The notes under the pieces are model-generated. The model did no database searches and was not told where the DNA came from. It was given only the letters and a program-made list of their open reading frames with translations. A stretch of 64,000 nt of DNA from Treponema bryantii (GTDB lineage: Bacteria; Spirochaetota; Spirochaetia; Treponematales; Treponemataceae): contig NZ_FOFU01000003.1 in NCBI RefSeq assembly GCF_900111035.1, forward strand, positions 310,001 through 374,000, given 5' to 3'. Shown one piece after another: positions 1 through 8,829 of the stretch; position 1 is the stretch's first letter; each line of letters starts with the position of its first letter. A program made the position numbers and the translations under genes.

Positions 1-50
1 TTTTTAGACTGATTTCATAATCAGATTTTAAAAACAGGATGGAAACTCAT

Positions 51-476
51 ATGTCATTTATCCCATTTTTACAGGCAGGAGCAGCAGGCAGCGCTTCTAC
101 ATCATCGTCACTTGTAGGCAGCCTTCTTCCTTTTCTGCTTATTATCGTTATTTTTTATCTCTTTTTGATTCGTCCACAGAACAAAAAGCAGAAAGAAACT
201 CAAAAAATGCTTGATGCATTGAAGAAGGGTGACAAAGTAATCACAATTGGAGGAATCCACGGAACTGTATCTTCTGTTAAAGAGAATACTGTAATCGTAA
301 AAGTTGATGATGACTGTAAACTTGAATTCAACCGCACAGCAATTTCTTCTGTAGAACTTACTGAAGAAGAAAAAGCAAAACTTGCTGAAGAAGCAAAAAA
401 CAAAAAACTTTTCAAAGGTAAAAAATCTTCAGATCTTGAAAAGGCAAAAAAAGCTGAAGACGCTGAAGAAAAATAA
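51..476 (+). CDS. yajC: Preprotein translocase subunit YajC
   Basis: Small inner-membrane accessory of the Sec translocon that binds SecDF. The 141-residue protein has a short Ser/Ala-rich N-terminus, one strong membrane segment (about residues 24-42, ending in the family signature FLIRPQNKKQKE), a compact cytoplasmic domain with the typical GDKVITIGGIHG stretch, and a Lys/Glu-rich tail. An in-frame ATG lies at 39, but the AGGATGGA just before 51 looks like the ribosome binding site, so I prefer 51. secD follows 21 bp downstream, the usual yajC-secD-secF order, which strongly supports the call. Confidence 0.93.
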   Translation: MSFIPFLQAGAAGSASTSSSLVGSLLPFLLIIVIFYLFLIRPQNKKQKETQKMLDALKKGDKVITIGGIHGTVSSVKENTVIVKVDDDCKLEFNRTAISSVELTEEEKAKLAEEAKNKKLFKGKKSSDLEKAKKAEDAEEK

Positions 477-497
477 ATAATTGGAGTTTATAATAAA

Positions 498-2237
498 ATG
501 AACAAGAGAACTCGTTTATTGGTTCTGCTGGCTGTTTTAGCTCTTTGTTTCGTTTTCCTCTGGCCTTCAATCAGCTGGTATGGAAGAACACCAAAGGAAA
601 TGCAGCAGCTTGCTTTAGGTTCAACAGAAAATATTAAGAATTATGCTGAACTCAAAGCCGCAGAAGATGTACGCGCAATTAAAAAAATGGATTTGTCAGC
701 AACACTTACTGACGAATATGCTTGGCTTAAGAAAGATGTAAACAAGAGATACAAGACTCTTGATAAGAAAGCTCCTGCAGAGCTTACATGGAAAGATGTT
801 CTTTCTGCTTATGACAGTGAACTTGACTTTTTGACTGTTTTCCAGACTCGTTATCGCGAGCAGATTCTTAAAGCTAAAAAGTATTATGAAAATTCTGTAA
901 AGCTTGGACTTGACCTCTCAGGTGGTATGAATATTATCGTAAAGGCTGATCTTGATGCAGCTCTTGCTTCTATGGGTGATGCAGTTGCTTCAGAAAATGC
1001 ATCTGATTTCAAGAAAGAAGCAATGGCTAATGCTATTGAAAACCTTTCAAGCCGTATCGACAAGTTTGGTCTTACTTCTCCTGTTATCCGCCAGCAGGGC
1101 GATGACAGAATCTACATCGAAATTCCTGGTGCTGCTCAGGCAGACGCAATCAATACATTGATTATGGGTAAGGGTATTTTGAACTTCCGTCTCGTTGATA
1201 CAGAAGCAACAAATGCCTTCAAAGCATACTATGCTCAGAACCCTGCAAATACCTTCAATGCTCTTGGCGAATTGATGGACCCATCTGTAATTCCTGATGA
1301 CTGCGAAGTTTTCGGAGAATATAGAAAAGATGAATATGGTCTTGATGAACGCTATGACTGGGTTGTTGTAAAGAAGGAAATCGCTCTCGATGGTCAGCAT
1401 GTTAAATCTGCTATCGTTGGTTCAGATGAATTCACAAACCAGCCTGAGGTTCACTTCAACCTCGACAGCGAAGGTGCTGTAATTTTTGGTGATTTCACAG
1501 GTGCTCATGTTGGTGATAATCTTGCAATCGTAAGTGATAACAAGGTTAAATCTAACGCTCGTATTCAGACAGCTATCACAGGTGGTTCAGTATCACTTTC
1601 TGGTGGTTTCAGCTACGAAGAAGCAGACAATATTAAGAAGGTTCTTCAGACAGCCTGGCTTAACGTTCCTCTCGAGGTAGAAAGTCAGCAGGTTATCGGA
1701 GCTTCACTTGGTGAAGATTCAATCCGTGCTGGTGCAAAGGCTATCCTTCTTGGTCTTGGTCTCATCCTTATCTTCATGTTGATTTACTACAAGGCTTCTG
1801 GTATTAACGCTGTTGTTGCACAGGTTTTGAACCTCTTTATGATGTTCTCTATCCTTTCTGCTTTCAACCTTACTCTTACACTTTCATCAATTGCCGGTAT
1901 GATTCTTACAATCGGTATGGCCGTTGATGCTAACGTACTTATTTTTGAACGTATCAAAGAAGAGCTTCGTCAGGGTAAGAGCCGTCCAGCTGCTATTGCA
2001 ATGGGATTTGACAATGCATTCTGGGCTATTATGGACTCTAACATTACAACATTCATCGCTGCAATCTTCTTGAGTCAGCTTGGAACTGGTTCTATCCAGG
2101 GATTCGCTGTATCTCTTGCAATTGGTGTTGTTTCATCTGTATTCACAGCTCTCTTCGTATCACGTCTTATGTTCGACTTCGATACAGAGGTTCTCCATGC
2201 TAAGAAAGTAAGCATTGGTTGGGGGATTAAACAATGA
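498..2237 (+). CDS. secD: Protein translocase subunit SecD
   Basis: SecD uses the proton gradient to pull exported proteins out of the Sec channel on the periplasmic side. The 579-residue product has an N-terminal membrane segment, the conserved GLDLSGGMNI motif near residue 137 that opens the P1 periplasmic domain, then five further membrane segments from about residue 410, including the signature GMAVDANVLIFERIKEE. GGAG at 483-486 is a good ribosome binding site. Its stop overlaps the secF start (ATGA), so the two are translationally coupled. Length is normal for the family. Confidence 0.96.
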   Translation: MNKRTRLLVLLAVLALCFVFLWPSISWYGRTPKEMQQLALGSTENIKNYAELKAAEDVRAIKKMDLSATLTDEYAWLKKDVNKRYKTLDKKAPAELTWKDVLSAYDSELDFLTVFQTRYREQILKAKKYYENSVKLGLDLSGGMNIIVKADLDAALASMGDAVASENASDFKKEAMANAIENLSSRIDKFGLTSPVIRQQGDDRIYIEIPGAAQADAINTLIMGKGILNFRLVDTEATNAFKAYYAQNPANTFNALGELMDPSVIPDDCEVFGEYRKDEYGLDERYDWVVVKKEIALDGQHVKSAIVGSDEFTNQPEVHFNLDSEGAVIFGDFTGAHVGDNLAIVSDNKVKSNARIQTAITGGSVSLSGGFSYEEADNIKKVLQTAWLNVPLEVESQQVIGASLGEDSIRAGAKAILLGLGLILIFMLIYYKASGINAVVAQVLNLFMMFSILSAFNLTLTLSSIAGMILTIGMAVDANVLIFERIKEELRQGKSRPAAIAMGFDNAFWAIMDSNITTFIAAIFLSQLGTGSIQGFAVSLAIGVVSSVFTALFVSRLMFDFDTEVLHAKKVSIGWGIKQ

Positions 2238-3454
2238 AAAAGACATTAAACTTTAATAAGGGATTTATCCCAGCTGCTATTTTCAGTTGTGTAATCATCG
2301 CACTTGGTATTGTTGGTTTCTTTGTAAAAGGAATCAATCTTGGTCTTGATTTCCGTCCAGGTCTTATTGAGGAAGTTCGTGTAGCAAATCCTGTTGCCGA
2401 AATTACTTATAATGGTGCTGCAAAAGTATCTATGGATCTTTCTGCTGGTCAGATGGATATCATCATTTCTGGTACTGGTGCTGACAACGAAACTCGTTCT
2501 ATCAACTTTGCTGTTGCAAAGACAGTTGCAGATGTTGCTGCTGAAGTAAACAAAATCAGCAATGTTACAATGACTGTAAAGAACGGTTCATATGATTCTA
2601 CAAAATTGTTCTTGAACTCTGCTGTTACAAATCAGCTTTCAACTACACCTATCTATATCTATCCTGCAGGAACTTCTGAAGTTACTACAAATGATATTCG
2701 TAACGCTCTTGGAGAAGCTGGTGGAAACATCAAACAGCTTGGTACTGGAGCTGATGCTTCTTATCAGATTCGTATGGGTGTTAGCGAAGGTGATGCACAG
2801 AACGAGATTCAGACTTCTATCAATGAAAAGCTCTTTAAGGCTTTTGGAAAAGAGAAGGTTGCAATCGTAAAGACAGACTTCATTGGTGCTGGTATGTCAA
2901 AGAACACAACAATTAAGTCTATCATCATGTTCATTGCTGTAGTTGGACTTATCTGGCTCTATGCAACAATCCGCTTCCACTGGGACTTCGCTCTCGGTTC
3001 GGTAATTGCTTTGCTTCACGATACATTGATTATGTTCACATTCATCATCTGGACTCAGATTGAATTCTCAACAACTGTTCTTGCAGCTGTTCTTACAATC
3101 GTAGGTTACTCTATCAACGCTACTGTCGTAATTCTCGACCGCGTTCGCTATAACCTCAAGATGATGCCAGAAGCTAAGACTTTCAATGAGATTTTGAACA
3201 AGTCTCTTTCTGATACATTCACACGTTCTGTTTTGACAACTATTACAACATTGTTCGCTGTTGTTTCTCTGTTCGTATTCACAACAGGAAGCATCAAGGA
3301 CTTCTCACTTGCAATGATTGTCGGATTGATTTGTGGTATGTACTCATCAATCTTCATTTCAAGCGCATTCATCAGTGCTTCAAGAAAGAACTGGAAACCA
3401 GAATTTGGTGTTCACCATTCTCTTAAGCATGTTCGTGCTGACGAAGATGAGTAA
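2234..3454 (+). CDS. secF: Protein translocase subunit SecF
   Basis: Partner of SecD in the SecDF-YajC complex. 406 residues with the N-terminal helix, the GLDFRPG motif (SecD/F family GxDFxGG with Pro in place of the first Gly of the pair), a periplasmic domain, and five C-terminal membrane helices carrying YSINATVVILDRVR, the SecF equivalent of the SecD family signature. It is somewhat longer than the enterobacterial protein because of a larger, Thr/Ala-rich periplasmic domain (about residues 50-200). It starts within the secD stop and is followed by two hairpins and a terminator. Confidence 0.95.
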   Translation: MKKTLNFNKGFIPAAIFSCVIIALGIVGFFVKGINLGLDFRPGLIEEVRVANPVAEITYNGAAKVSMDLSAGQMDIIISGTGADNETRSINFAVAKTVADVAAEVNKISNVTMTVKNGSYDSTKLFLNSAVTNQLSTTPIYIYPAGTSEVTTNDIRNALGEAGGNIKQLGTGADASYQIRMGVSEGDAQNEIQTSINEKLFKAFGKEKVAIVKTDFIGAGMSKNTTIKSIIMFIAVVGLIWLYATIRFHWDFALGSVIALLHDTLIMFTFIIWTQIEFSTTVLAAVLTIVGYSINATVVILDRVRYNLKMMPEAKTFNEILNKSLSDTFTRSVLTTITTLFAVVSLFVFTTGSIKDFSLAMIVGLICGMYSSIFISSAFISASRKNWKPEFGVHHSLKHVRADEDE

Positions 3455-3491
3455 GGCCGCTGGCGGCCGGTGATAAATAGCAAAGCGTTAA

Positions 3492-3573
3492 AAAAATTGC
3501 GAAAGCAATTTTTAGCTTTACCATTTTACTGACATTTACAAGGTCCTGTTCGAATAAGAGCAGGGCTTTTTTA
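3492..3573 (+). terminator. Tandem hairpins ending the yajC-secDF operon
   Basis: Two structures in series. The first (3492-3513) is a 9-bp perfect stem, AAAAATTGC/GCAATTTTT, closed by a GAAA tetraloop. The second (3545-3564) pairs CCTGTTC with GAGCAGG (one G-T pair) and is followed by GCTTTTTT, a typical intrinsic terminator. A short GGCCGC/GCGGCC palindrome also sits directly after the secF stop. Confidence 0.75.
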
Positions 3574-3837
3574 TTTAACGAAATCTCTTCGAGGAGAGAA
3601 AAATAAAGAATTGTACTCGCAATAGACTATTTAATCGTTATATTGGCTTCCGGTCTCGTATTTACAGGTCAAAAACGCGCAATATTGCGCTTGACGTTGT
3701 TTGTGGTATAGAAACTATTATACTGCCGCTCTCGCGGCAGCCACAAACAAAGTCATTTTGCCCTGCAAATCCGCTCCCTCGCGCCAAAATTTGATTACTT
3801 CTTTAATACGGAACGTAAGCTGCTTTTTTTTCTATCC
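3574..3837. repeat. Intergenic stretch rich in palindromes upstream of ispH
   Basis: No gene seen. The region holds a 14-bp perfect palindrome GCGCAATATTGCGC (3677-3690) and a nested inverted repeat: outer arms TTGTTTGTGG (3697-3706) and CCACAAACAA (3741-3750), inner hairpin CTGCCGC-TCTC-GCGGCAG (3723-3740). TATTATACT directly precedes the inner hairpin and ACAAACAAAG follows it. The same two words flank a different palindrome upstream of the padR operon (21285-21335), so this is probably a dispersed regulatory or repeat element. Confidence 0.5.
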
Positions 3838-3866
3838 TCGACATTTTGTGTGTAAATGTGTATTCT
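3838..3866 (+). promoter_or_regulatory. Promoter of ispH, giving a nearly leaderless mRNA
   Basis: TCGACA (-35, 3838-3843), a 17-bp spacer, and TATTCT (-10, 3861-3866). The ispH ATG at 3873 begins 7 bp after the -10 box, so the transcript should start at or within a few bases of the start codon. There is no Shine-Dalgarno sequence, which agrees with a leaderless message. Confidence 0.6.
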
Positions 3867-3872
3867 GCTCTT

Positions 3873-4730
3873 ATGGAAATTGTACGTGCTTCTGTTTTAG
3901 GATTTTGCTTTGGTGTGCGCCGTGCTGTTGAGTTGGCGGAGAAGGCGTTAGCTGAAAATAAAGATAAAACTGTATATTCTCTGGGACCTCTTATTCATAA
4001 CGAAAACGCATTGCGTGCTCTGAGTGATAAAGGCTTAATTACTGTAGATGAACAGCAGGTAGGGGAGATTCCTTCAGAATCTGTAGTAATCATCCGTGCA
4101 CACGGAGTTGCTCCTTCTGTTACAGATGCCTTAGAAGCTAAAAAATGTACAATCATAGATGCTACCTGTCCCCGCGTAAAAGCCAGTCAGAAAATGGTAG
4201 AACGTTATTCAAATCAGAATGATTATGTAGTACTTACAGGCGACAGAAATCACGGTGAAGTAATAGGAATAGCCGGCTACGCAGGCGAAAACTTCAGCCA
4301 GATTCAGGACTATACCGAAGCCGAGTCTTTTGACATTAAAGATTCAGAAAACAAAAACGTAATTCTTTTAAGCCAGACTACTTACAGTCCAAAAGAGTTC
4401 GAAAAAATAGAATCATTGTTCCGTTCAAAATTCAAAAATCTTGCAGTGATGAACACTATCTGTCCCGCTACCAGCGAACGCCAGGAAGCGTTGCTTGAAT
4501 TGTGCAAAAAAGTAGATGGCGTAATCGTTATCGGCGGCAAGAACTCCGCAAATACCAAACGCCTCTATCAGACTGCTGCAGCCAACTGCAAACAAGCCAT
4601 TCACGTCCAAACCGCCGCCGAAATCCCCTCAGATTTTTATAAACTAAACACCATAGGAATAACCGCCGGCGCCAGTACCCCCGATAGTATCATAGATGAA
4701 GTAGAATCCTTCCTCCTGTCCGCTAACTGA
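3873..4730 (+). CDS. ispH: 4-hydroxy-3-methylbut-2-enyl diphosphate reductase (IspH/LytB)
   Basis: Last step of the MEP isoprenoid pathway: reduces HMBPP to IPP and DMAPP with a [4Fe-4S] cluster. With the start at 3873 the 285-residue protein puts its cluster cysteines at C12 (GFCFGV), C99 (DATCP) and C197 (NTICPAT), close to the well-known positions in E. coli. The catalytic H127/E129 pair lies in NHGEVIG, and GGKNSANTKRL matches the substrate-binding stretch. An upstream in-frame ATG at 3846 would add nine residues before the conserved N-terminus and lacks a ribosome binding site; 3873 fits the family and the -10 box immediately upstream. It stands alone, not in an operon. Confidence 0.95.
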   Translation: MEIVRASVLGFCFGVRRAVELAEKALAENKDKTVYSLGPLIHNENALRALSDKGLITVDEQQVGEIPSESVVIIRAHGVAPSVTDALEAKKCTIIDATCPRVKASQKMVERYSNQNDYVVLTGDRNHGEVIGIAGYAGENFSQIQDYTEAESFDIKDSENKNVILLSQTTYSPKEFEKIESLFRSKFKNLAVMNTICPATSERQEALLELCKKVDGVIVIGGKNSANTKRLYQTAAANCKQAIHVQTAAEIPSDFYKLNTIGITAGASTPDSIIDEVESFLLSAN

Positions 4731-4772
4731 TTATGATTATATAGGAAGATGTTCTTAGAAGACTGAAAATTT

Positions 4773-4936
4773 CAAAAATAAAACCAGAAATTGTGGGACG
4801 CAGGCAAAATGAAAAAGAGGGCCCCAGGGTTGCGCAATTATTCTGGCGAAGCCAGAATGAGGCGCGATGGGACCCTGGGAGATTGCTTTTTCAGTTTTGC
4901 CGTCGCTGGGACCCGCAATTTCTGGTTTTATTTTTG
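4773..4936. repeat. Long imperfect inverted repeat (MITE-like or structured RNA) before ndk
   Basis: About 164 bp that folds back on itself. Outer arms CAAAAATAAAACCAGAAATT and its complement near 4915-4936 are nearly perfect; the middle arms (GGCAAAA-TGAAAAAG against CTTTTTCA-TTTTGCC) and inner arms (CCCAGGGT against ACCCTGGG) are imperfect; the centre is a perfect 8-bp stem ATTCTGGC/GCCAGAAT with a GAA loop at 4848-4850. A second partial copy of the outer arm (4941-4967) continues to the right. No reading frame in it looks coding. It occupies most of the 289-bp gap between ispH and ndk. Confidence 0.7.
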
Positions 4937-4981
4937 ATATGGACCATTTTTATTTTTCAAGATTTCAGAAAATAATATATA

Positions 4982-5010
4982 TTGAATACAAATCCTTCTT
5001 CCTATATAAT
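4982..5010 (+). promoter_or_regulatory. Promoter of ndk, giving a nearly leaderless mRNA
   Basis: TTGAAT (4982-4987), 17-bp spacer, perfect TATAAT (5005-5010). The ndk ATG at 5020 begins 10 positions beyond the last base of the -10 box (9 intervening bases), so at most two or three bases of leader are expected, and no Shine-Dalgarno is present. Confidence 0.7.
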
Positions 5011-5019
5011 CAAAATATT

Positions 5020-5463
5020 ATGAGTAGATGTTTCACAATGTTAAAACCCGGCGTAATCAACCGCCGTTTAGTAGGCGAAGTTATTGAGCGCCTTGAAAAG
5101 AAAGGATTCAAACTTGTTGGTTTGAAGATGATGCACGTTAGCGAAGATCTCGCTGGTAAACACTATGCAGAGCATGATGGAAAACCTTTCTACAATGATT
5201 TAGTTAGTTATGTTACATCAGGTCCTGTAATTGCAATGGTATGGCAGGCTGATGACTGTGTAACTCTTATGAGAAAAGTAGTAGGTGCTACAAAGCCTAC
5301 AGAAGCAAACCCAGGAACAATCCGTGGTGATTACTGTATTCACACAGACAGAAATATTATCCACGCTTCAGACAGTGATGAAAGCGCAGAGCGCGAAATC
5401 AATCTCTGGTTCAAGCCAGAAGAACTCTATGACTGGGCTGACTGCGAGGATGGCTGGTACTAG
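5020..5463 (+). CDS. ndk: Nucleoside diphosphate kinase
   Basis: Transfers the gamma phosphate of ATP to NDPs through a phosphohistidine. The 147-residue protein carries the active-site motif NIIHASDS with catalytic H115, K9 in TMLKPG, and the standard NDK length. The reading frame is open further upstream to 4867, but those codons run through the inverted repeat and are not NDK-like; ATG 5020 gives the canonical N-terminus and sits just after a perfect TATAAT. Confidence 0.95.
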   Translation: MSRCFTMLKPGVINRRLVGEVIERLEKKGFKLVGLKMMHVSEDLAGKHYAEHDGKPFYNDLVSYVTSGPVIAMVWQADDCVTLMRKVVGATKPTEANPGTIRGDYCIHTDRNIIHASDSDESAEREINLWFKPEELYDWADCEDGWY

Positions 5464-5535
5464 CCTAAAATACGCCTCAGAGCGAAGGCTGTGCCTGAGC
5501 GATAAATTGGGAATGTTTTGTAGTAGGAAAGATAT

Positions 5536-6585
5536 ATGTCTGAGAAAACAGTAGGTGTAATCGGTGGTGGTGCATGGGGAACCGGACTTGCACAGGCTCT
5601 CGCACGTGGTGGTCATAAGGTTCAGATCTGGGCCTTTGAAAAAGAAGTCGCTGATCAGATTAACAACGAACATGAAAATAAACAGTTTCTTCCTGGTTAT
5701 AAACTGGAAGATTCAATCACTTGTTCAAATGATATTACTGAAGTTGCAACTGGAAAAGAGTTTCTGATTATTGCTTCTCCATCACTTTTTCTGGCTAAGA
5801 CTATTTCACAGATAGTTAATGTTCCAAATATTGCAGACGGTTCTACAGTTATAACTGCAGTTACAAAAGGTTTCGTGCCTTCTGCAGAAGGTCCAAAGCT
5901 GATTCTAGAAACAATGGAATCAGTTCTTCCAGAAGTATATAAGGACTGCACTGTATATGTTGCAGGTCCTAGTCATGCAGAAGAAGTTGCAATGGGTAAA
6001 CTTACAGGTCTCGTTGCAGCTTCTCTTAATCCAAAGAATTCTATTCGTGTACGTGAGCTTCTGAAGGTTCCAGGACTTATGGTATTCTCAAGTTTTGACG
6101 TAATTGGCGTTCAGATTTGTGCTGCTGCTAAAAACGTTGTTGCTGCTGTTTATGGTGCTGTTGATGCTATGGCAGAAACTTCAGATGTTTTTGGTGACAA
6201 TGCAGAAAGCCTTCTGCTTGCTGCAGGATTAAATGAAATTCAGACTTTAGGTTTTGCAATGGGTGCAACTCATGCAGAAACCTTTACTTCAATTTCTGGA
6301 GTTGGTGATCTTGATGTTACTTGTAAGAGTAAGTATGGTCGAAACCGTCGTTTTGGACAGGATATAATTAAAACAGATATGCTTTCTAAGTTTAAAGATA
6401 TTGATGATTTGATTGCTAATGTATCAAAGATTGGATATCTTCCTGAGGGAGCAATTGCCTGTAAATACGTTCATGAAATTGCAAAGAAAAAAGATTTGAA
6501 ACTTCCTATTTGTGATGCACTTTATAAGGTGCTTAACAAAGAAGCTACTGCTCTGGAAATTTTAAAAAATTTAATCAGTATGTAA
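5536..6585 (+). CDS. gpsA: Glycerol-3-phosphate dehydrogenase [NAD(P)+]
   Basis: Makes sn-glycerol-3-phosphate from dihydroxyacetone phosphate for phospholipid and lipoprotein synthesis. 349 residues: N-terminal Rossmann motif GVIGGGAWGTGLA, middle segment with VTKGF and AGPSHAEEV, and the catalytic Lys in AAKNVVAAVYGA, followed by the all-helical C-terminal domain with KYGRNRRFG. Slightly longer than the E. coli enzyme. AGGAAAG precedes ATG 5536. ffh follows 41 bp downstream, so gpsA and ffh may be co-transcribed. Confidence 0.95.
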   Translation: MSEKTVGVIGGGAWGTGLAQALARGGHKVQIWAFEKEVADQINNEHENKQFLPGYKLEDSITCSNDITEVATGKEFLIIASPSLFLAKTISQIVNVPNIADGSTVITAVTKGFVPSAEGPKLILETMESVLPEVYKDCTVYVAGPSHAEEVAMGKLTGLVAASLNPKNSIRVRELLKVPGLMVFSSFDVIGVQICAAAKNVVAAVYGAVDAMAETSDVFGDNAESLLLAAGLNEIQTLGFAMGATHAETFTSISGVGDLDVTCKSKYGRNRRFGQDIIKTDMLSKFKDIDDLIANVSKIGYLPEGAIACKYVHEIAKKKDLKLPICDALYKVLNKEATALEILKNLISM

Positions 6586-6626
6586 ATCAGAGTGGGAATA
6601 ATCGAGCAACTTATTGAGGTTTAAGA

Positions 6627-8078
6627 ATGTTAGAGAAAATTACTGGTACTTTCAGCGGAATTGTTAAGAAGCTGAGTGGAAAATCTACAATCACAGAAAA
6701 GAACATTGAGGATGCTGTTGAAGAAATTAAAATGGCACTCCTTGAGGCCGATGTAAATCTTCGTGTTGTACGCCGCTTTGTTAATTCAACTATTGAAGAA
6801 GCAAAGGGAGAAAAAGTTCTTAAGTCTGTAGATCCAGGCCAGCAGTTTACAAAAATCATCTATGACAAGATGGTTTCAATGCTTGGAGATACCAAGGTTG
6901 ATCTACATCTTAAAGGACCAGATACTCAGTCTGTAATTTTGATGCTCGGTCTTCAGGGTGCCGGTAAAACTACCGCTGCCCATAAGCTTGCAGCGCGCCT
7001 TTTGAAAGAGGGAAGAAAGCCACTTCTTGCAGCCTGTGACTTAGTACGTCCAGCGGCTGTAGAACAGCTTTCTCAGCTCGGTGAAAAAATTGGTGTTCCT
7101 GTTTACAAAGAAGATTCTAAAAATGCCGTAAAGAATGCAGAAGATGCAATTTCTTTTGCACGCAAAAACGGTTACGATACAATTATTATCGATACTGCCG
7201 GTCGTCTTCAGATTGATGAAGAGATGATGGCTGAGCTCGTAAAAATCAAAAAGGCAACAGGTCCTGTAGAAGTTCTGCTTGTTGCCGACGCAATGACTGG
7301 TCAGAACGCAGTTGATATTGCAAAGACATTTGACGAGCAGCTTGGCCTTACCGGTGTAATCCTTACAAAGTTCGACTCAGATGCCCGCGGTGGTGCGGCT
7401 CTTTCTCTTAAAACAATTACAGGTAAACCAATCCTCTTTATTGGTACCGGTGAAAAAACAGAAGATTTTGAAGTTTTCCATCCTGAACGAATTGCTTCTC
7501 GTATCCTTGGTATGGGAGATGTTGTATCTCTCGTTGAAAAAGCACAGGAAACAGTTGATGCCGAAGCAGCACTCAAAATGCAGAAGAAGCTTCAGCGTAA
7601 TGAGTTTACTCTTCAGGATTATCTTGAACAGTTCCAGCAGGTTAAGAAGATGGGCAGCATGCAGTCTATTATCGATATGATTCCTGGAATGAGCGGAATG
7701 GACGCTTCTCAGATGGATCTTTCAAGCATGAAGAAAAACGAAGCCATCATTCAGAGTATGACTTATAAAGAGCGTCTGAACCATCTTATTATTGGTCCTA
7801 GCCGTCGTAAGCGAATTGCAAAGGGTAGTGGTACTTCTGTTGCAGATGTAAACAAACTCTTAAAGCAGTTTGAAAAGACAAAGCTTATGATGAAGAAAGT
7901 AAGCCGTAACAAAGGAATGCAGGGTAAGATGATGAACCAGCTCGGCCTTGATCCAAGTATGATGGGCGGTATGGGAGGTCTCGGTGGAGCCGGTGGTCTT
8001 CCAGGTGGATTAGATCCAAGTGCCCTCAAAGGTATGGACATGAAAAAACTGATGGAAATGGCTAAGAAGTTCAGATAA
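6627..8078 (+). CDS. ffh: Signal recognition particle protein Ffh (SRP54)
   Basis: GTPase that binds signal sequences of nascent inner-membrane proteins together with 4.5S RNA and docks at FtsY. 483 residues: helical N domain, G domain with P-loop GLQGAGKTTAAHKLA, DTAGRLQ (G3) and TKFDSDARGGAALS (G4), the closing GTGEKTEDFEVF, then a Met-rich M domain containing the RNA-binding RRKRIAKGSG motif, and a Gly/Met-rich tail. The start at 6627 follows TTGAGGTTTAAG. A bidirectional terminator follows the stop at once. Confidence 0.96.
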   Translation: MLEKITGTFSGIVKKLSGKSTITEKNIEDAVEEIKMALLEADVNLRVVRRFVNSTIEEAKGEKVLKSVDPGQQFTKIIYDKMVSMLGDTKVDLHLKGPDTQSVILMLGLQGAGKTTAAHKLAARLLKEGRKPLLAACDLVRPAAVEQLSQLGEKIGVPVYKEDSKNAVKNAEDAISFARKNGYDTIIIDTAGRLQIDEEMMAELVKIKKATGPVEVLLVADAMTGQNAVDIAKTFDEQLGLTGVILTKFDSDARGGAALSLKTITGKPILFIGTGEKTEDFEVFHPERIASRILGMGDVVSLVEKAQETVDAEAALKMQKKLQRNEFTLQDYLEQFQQVKKMGSMQSIIDMIPGMSGMDASQMDLSSMKKNEAIIQSMTYKERLNHLIIGPSRRKRIAKGSGTSVADVNKLLKQFEKTKLMMKKVSRNKGMQGKMMNQLGLDPSMMGGMGGLGGAGGLPGGLDPSALKGMDMKKLMEMAKKFR

Positions 8079-8111
8079 AAAAAATCGGCAGGTTAACCTG
8101 CCGATTTTTTT
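8079..8111. terminator. Bidirectional intrinsic terminator between ffh and the convergent CBM48-like gene
   Basis: Perfect inverted repeat AAATCGGCAGGTT/AACCTGCCGATTT centred at 8094, with A and T runs on both sides, so it can end transcription from either direction. It overlaps the stop codon of the minus-strand gene by two bases. Confidence 0.85.
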
Positions 8112-8829
8112 ACTTAACAGTCAGTACACTGGCGCTTCGGCCGTCATGTGTATAAATCTTCTGTGGATTTGTGTTATCTAGTACCGGTGTTAAACCAATA
8201 TAGTAGTTGTAATAATATTTTCCAGCCGGAAGCGGCAGTTCAAGTTCATAAAGCCCTGGTGCAGTTTCGACCATTTCGTAAATCCATGGATCCCAGTTTG
8301 TAAAGGTTCCTGCAAGATTTACTTTCTGTCCTGTTTCTCCTTTGTATATAAAGTGTGCATAGTCGTTTTTTGGAGATTCTGTATACACATTTATGCTTCC
8401 AAGGTTGTCCAGCTTCGAAAAATACAGATTTACATTCTGGTCATATTCTTTGTTTGGATTCAGAGGATCTGTTGTCCACAGCCCGTCAAAAACAAGTCGA
8501 TATCTTAGTTCTGTAAACTTATGCTGTCTTTTGTAAACGTAGAACATATGTTTACGGCTGACTTTTTCTTCATCATCTTTCTGGGTGAGAATCTGGAATG
8601 GATGAATTACCTTGTATTCTTCAAAATCAAAAGCAATTCCAACAAAGCGATGCTTTGTATCTGCTGTGAAAATAATATAGTCGTCGGTGACTACAGGAGC
8701 TCCCGGCTTGTCAATTCCATGCAAAAGTGTATCAAGCTCAAAATTCTGATAATTTGTTATCTCAGCGGCAAACAGCGGCGCTACCAAAAGCCCCATCCCC
8801 GCAATCAAGAGTAAAATAAGCTTTTTCAT
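8110..8829 (-). CDS. Periplasmic protein with a C-terminal CBM48/isoamylase-N-like domain
   Basis: Secreted 239-residue protein of unknown role. Residues 1-21 form a signal peptide ending in LFAAE. The last about 75 residues (VNLAGTFTNWDP, then GLYELELPLPAGKYYYNYYI) match the early-set beta-sandwich found in glycogen-binding CBM48 and AMPK domains; the preceding about 140 residues form an extra beta-rich domain with YDQNVNLYFSKLDN. It has no catalytic domain, so it may bind glucans or serve as a structural envelope protein. Convergent with ffh and sharing its terminator. Confidence 0.65.
   Translation of the reverse strand: MKKLILLLIAGMGLLVAPLFAAEITNYQNFELDTLLHGIDKPGAPVVTDDYIIFTADTKHRFVGIAFDFEEYKVIHPFQILTQKDDEEKVSRKHMFYVYKRQHKFTELRYRLVFDGLWTTDPLNPNKEYDQNVNLYFSKLDNLGSINVYTESPKNDYAHFIYKGETGQKVNLAGTFTNWDPWIYEMVETAPGLYELELPLPAGKYYYNYYIGLTPVLDNTNPQKIYTHDGRSASVLTVK

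Noticed and set aside
3701-3931. Short open frame across the ispH upstream region
   Set aside because: It runs through the palindromes and out of frame into ispH; no ribosome site and no protein-like composition.
4793-5019. Open frames through the inverted repeat in front of ndk
   Set aside because: They are readings of the palindrome; ndk starts at 5020 by family alignment and promoter position.
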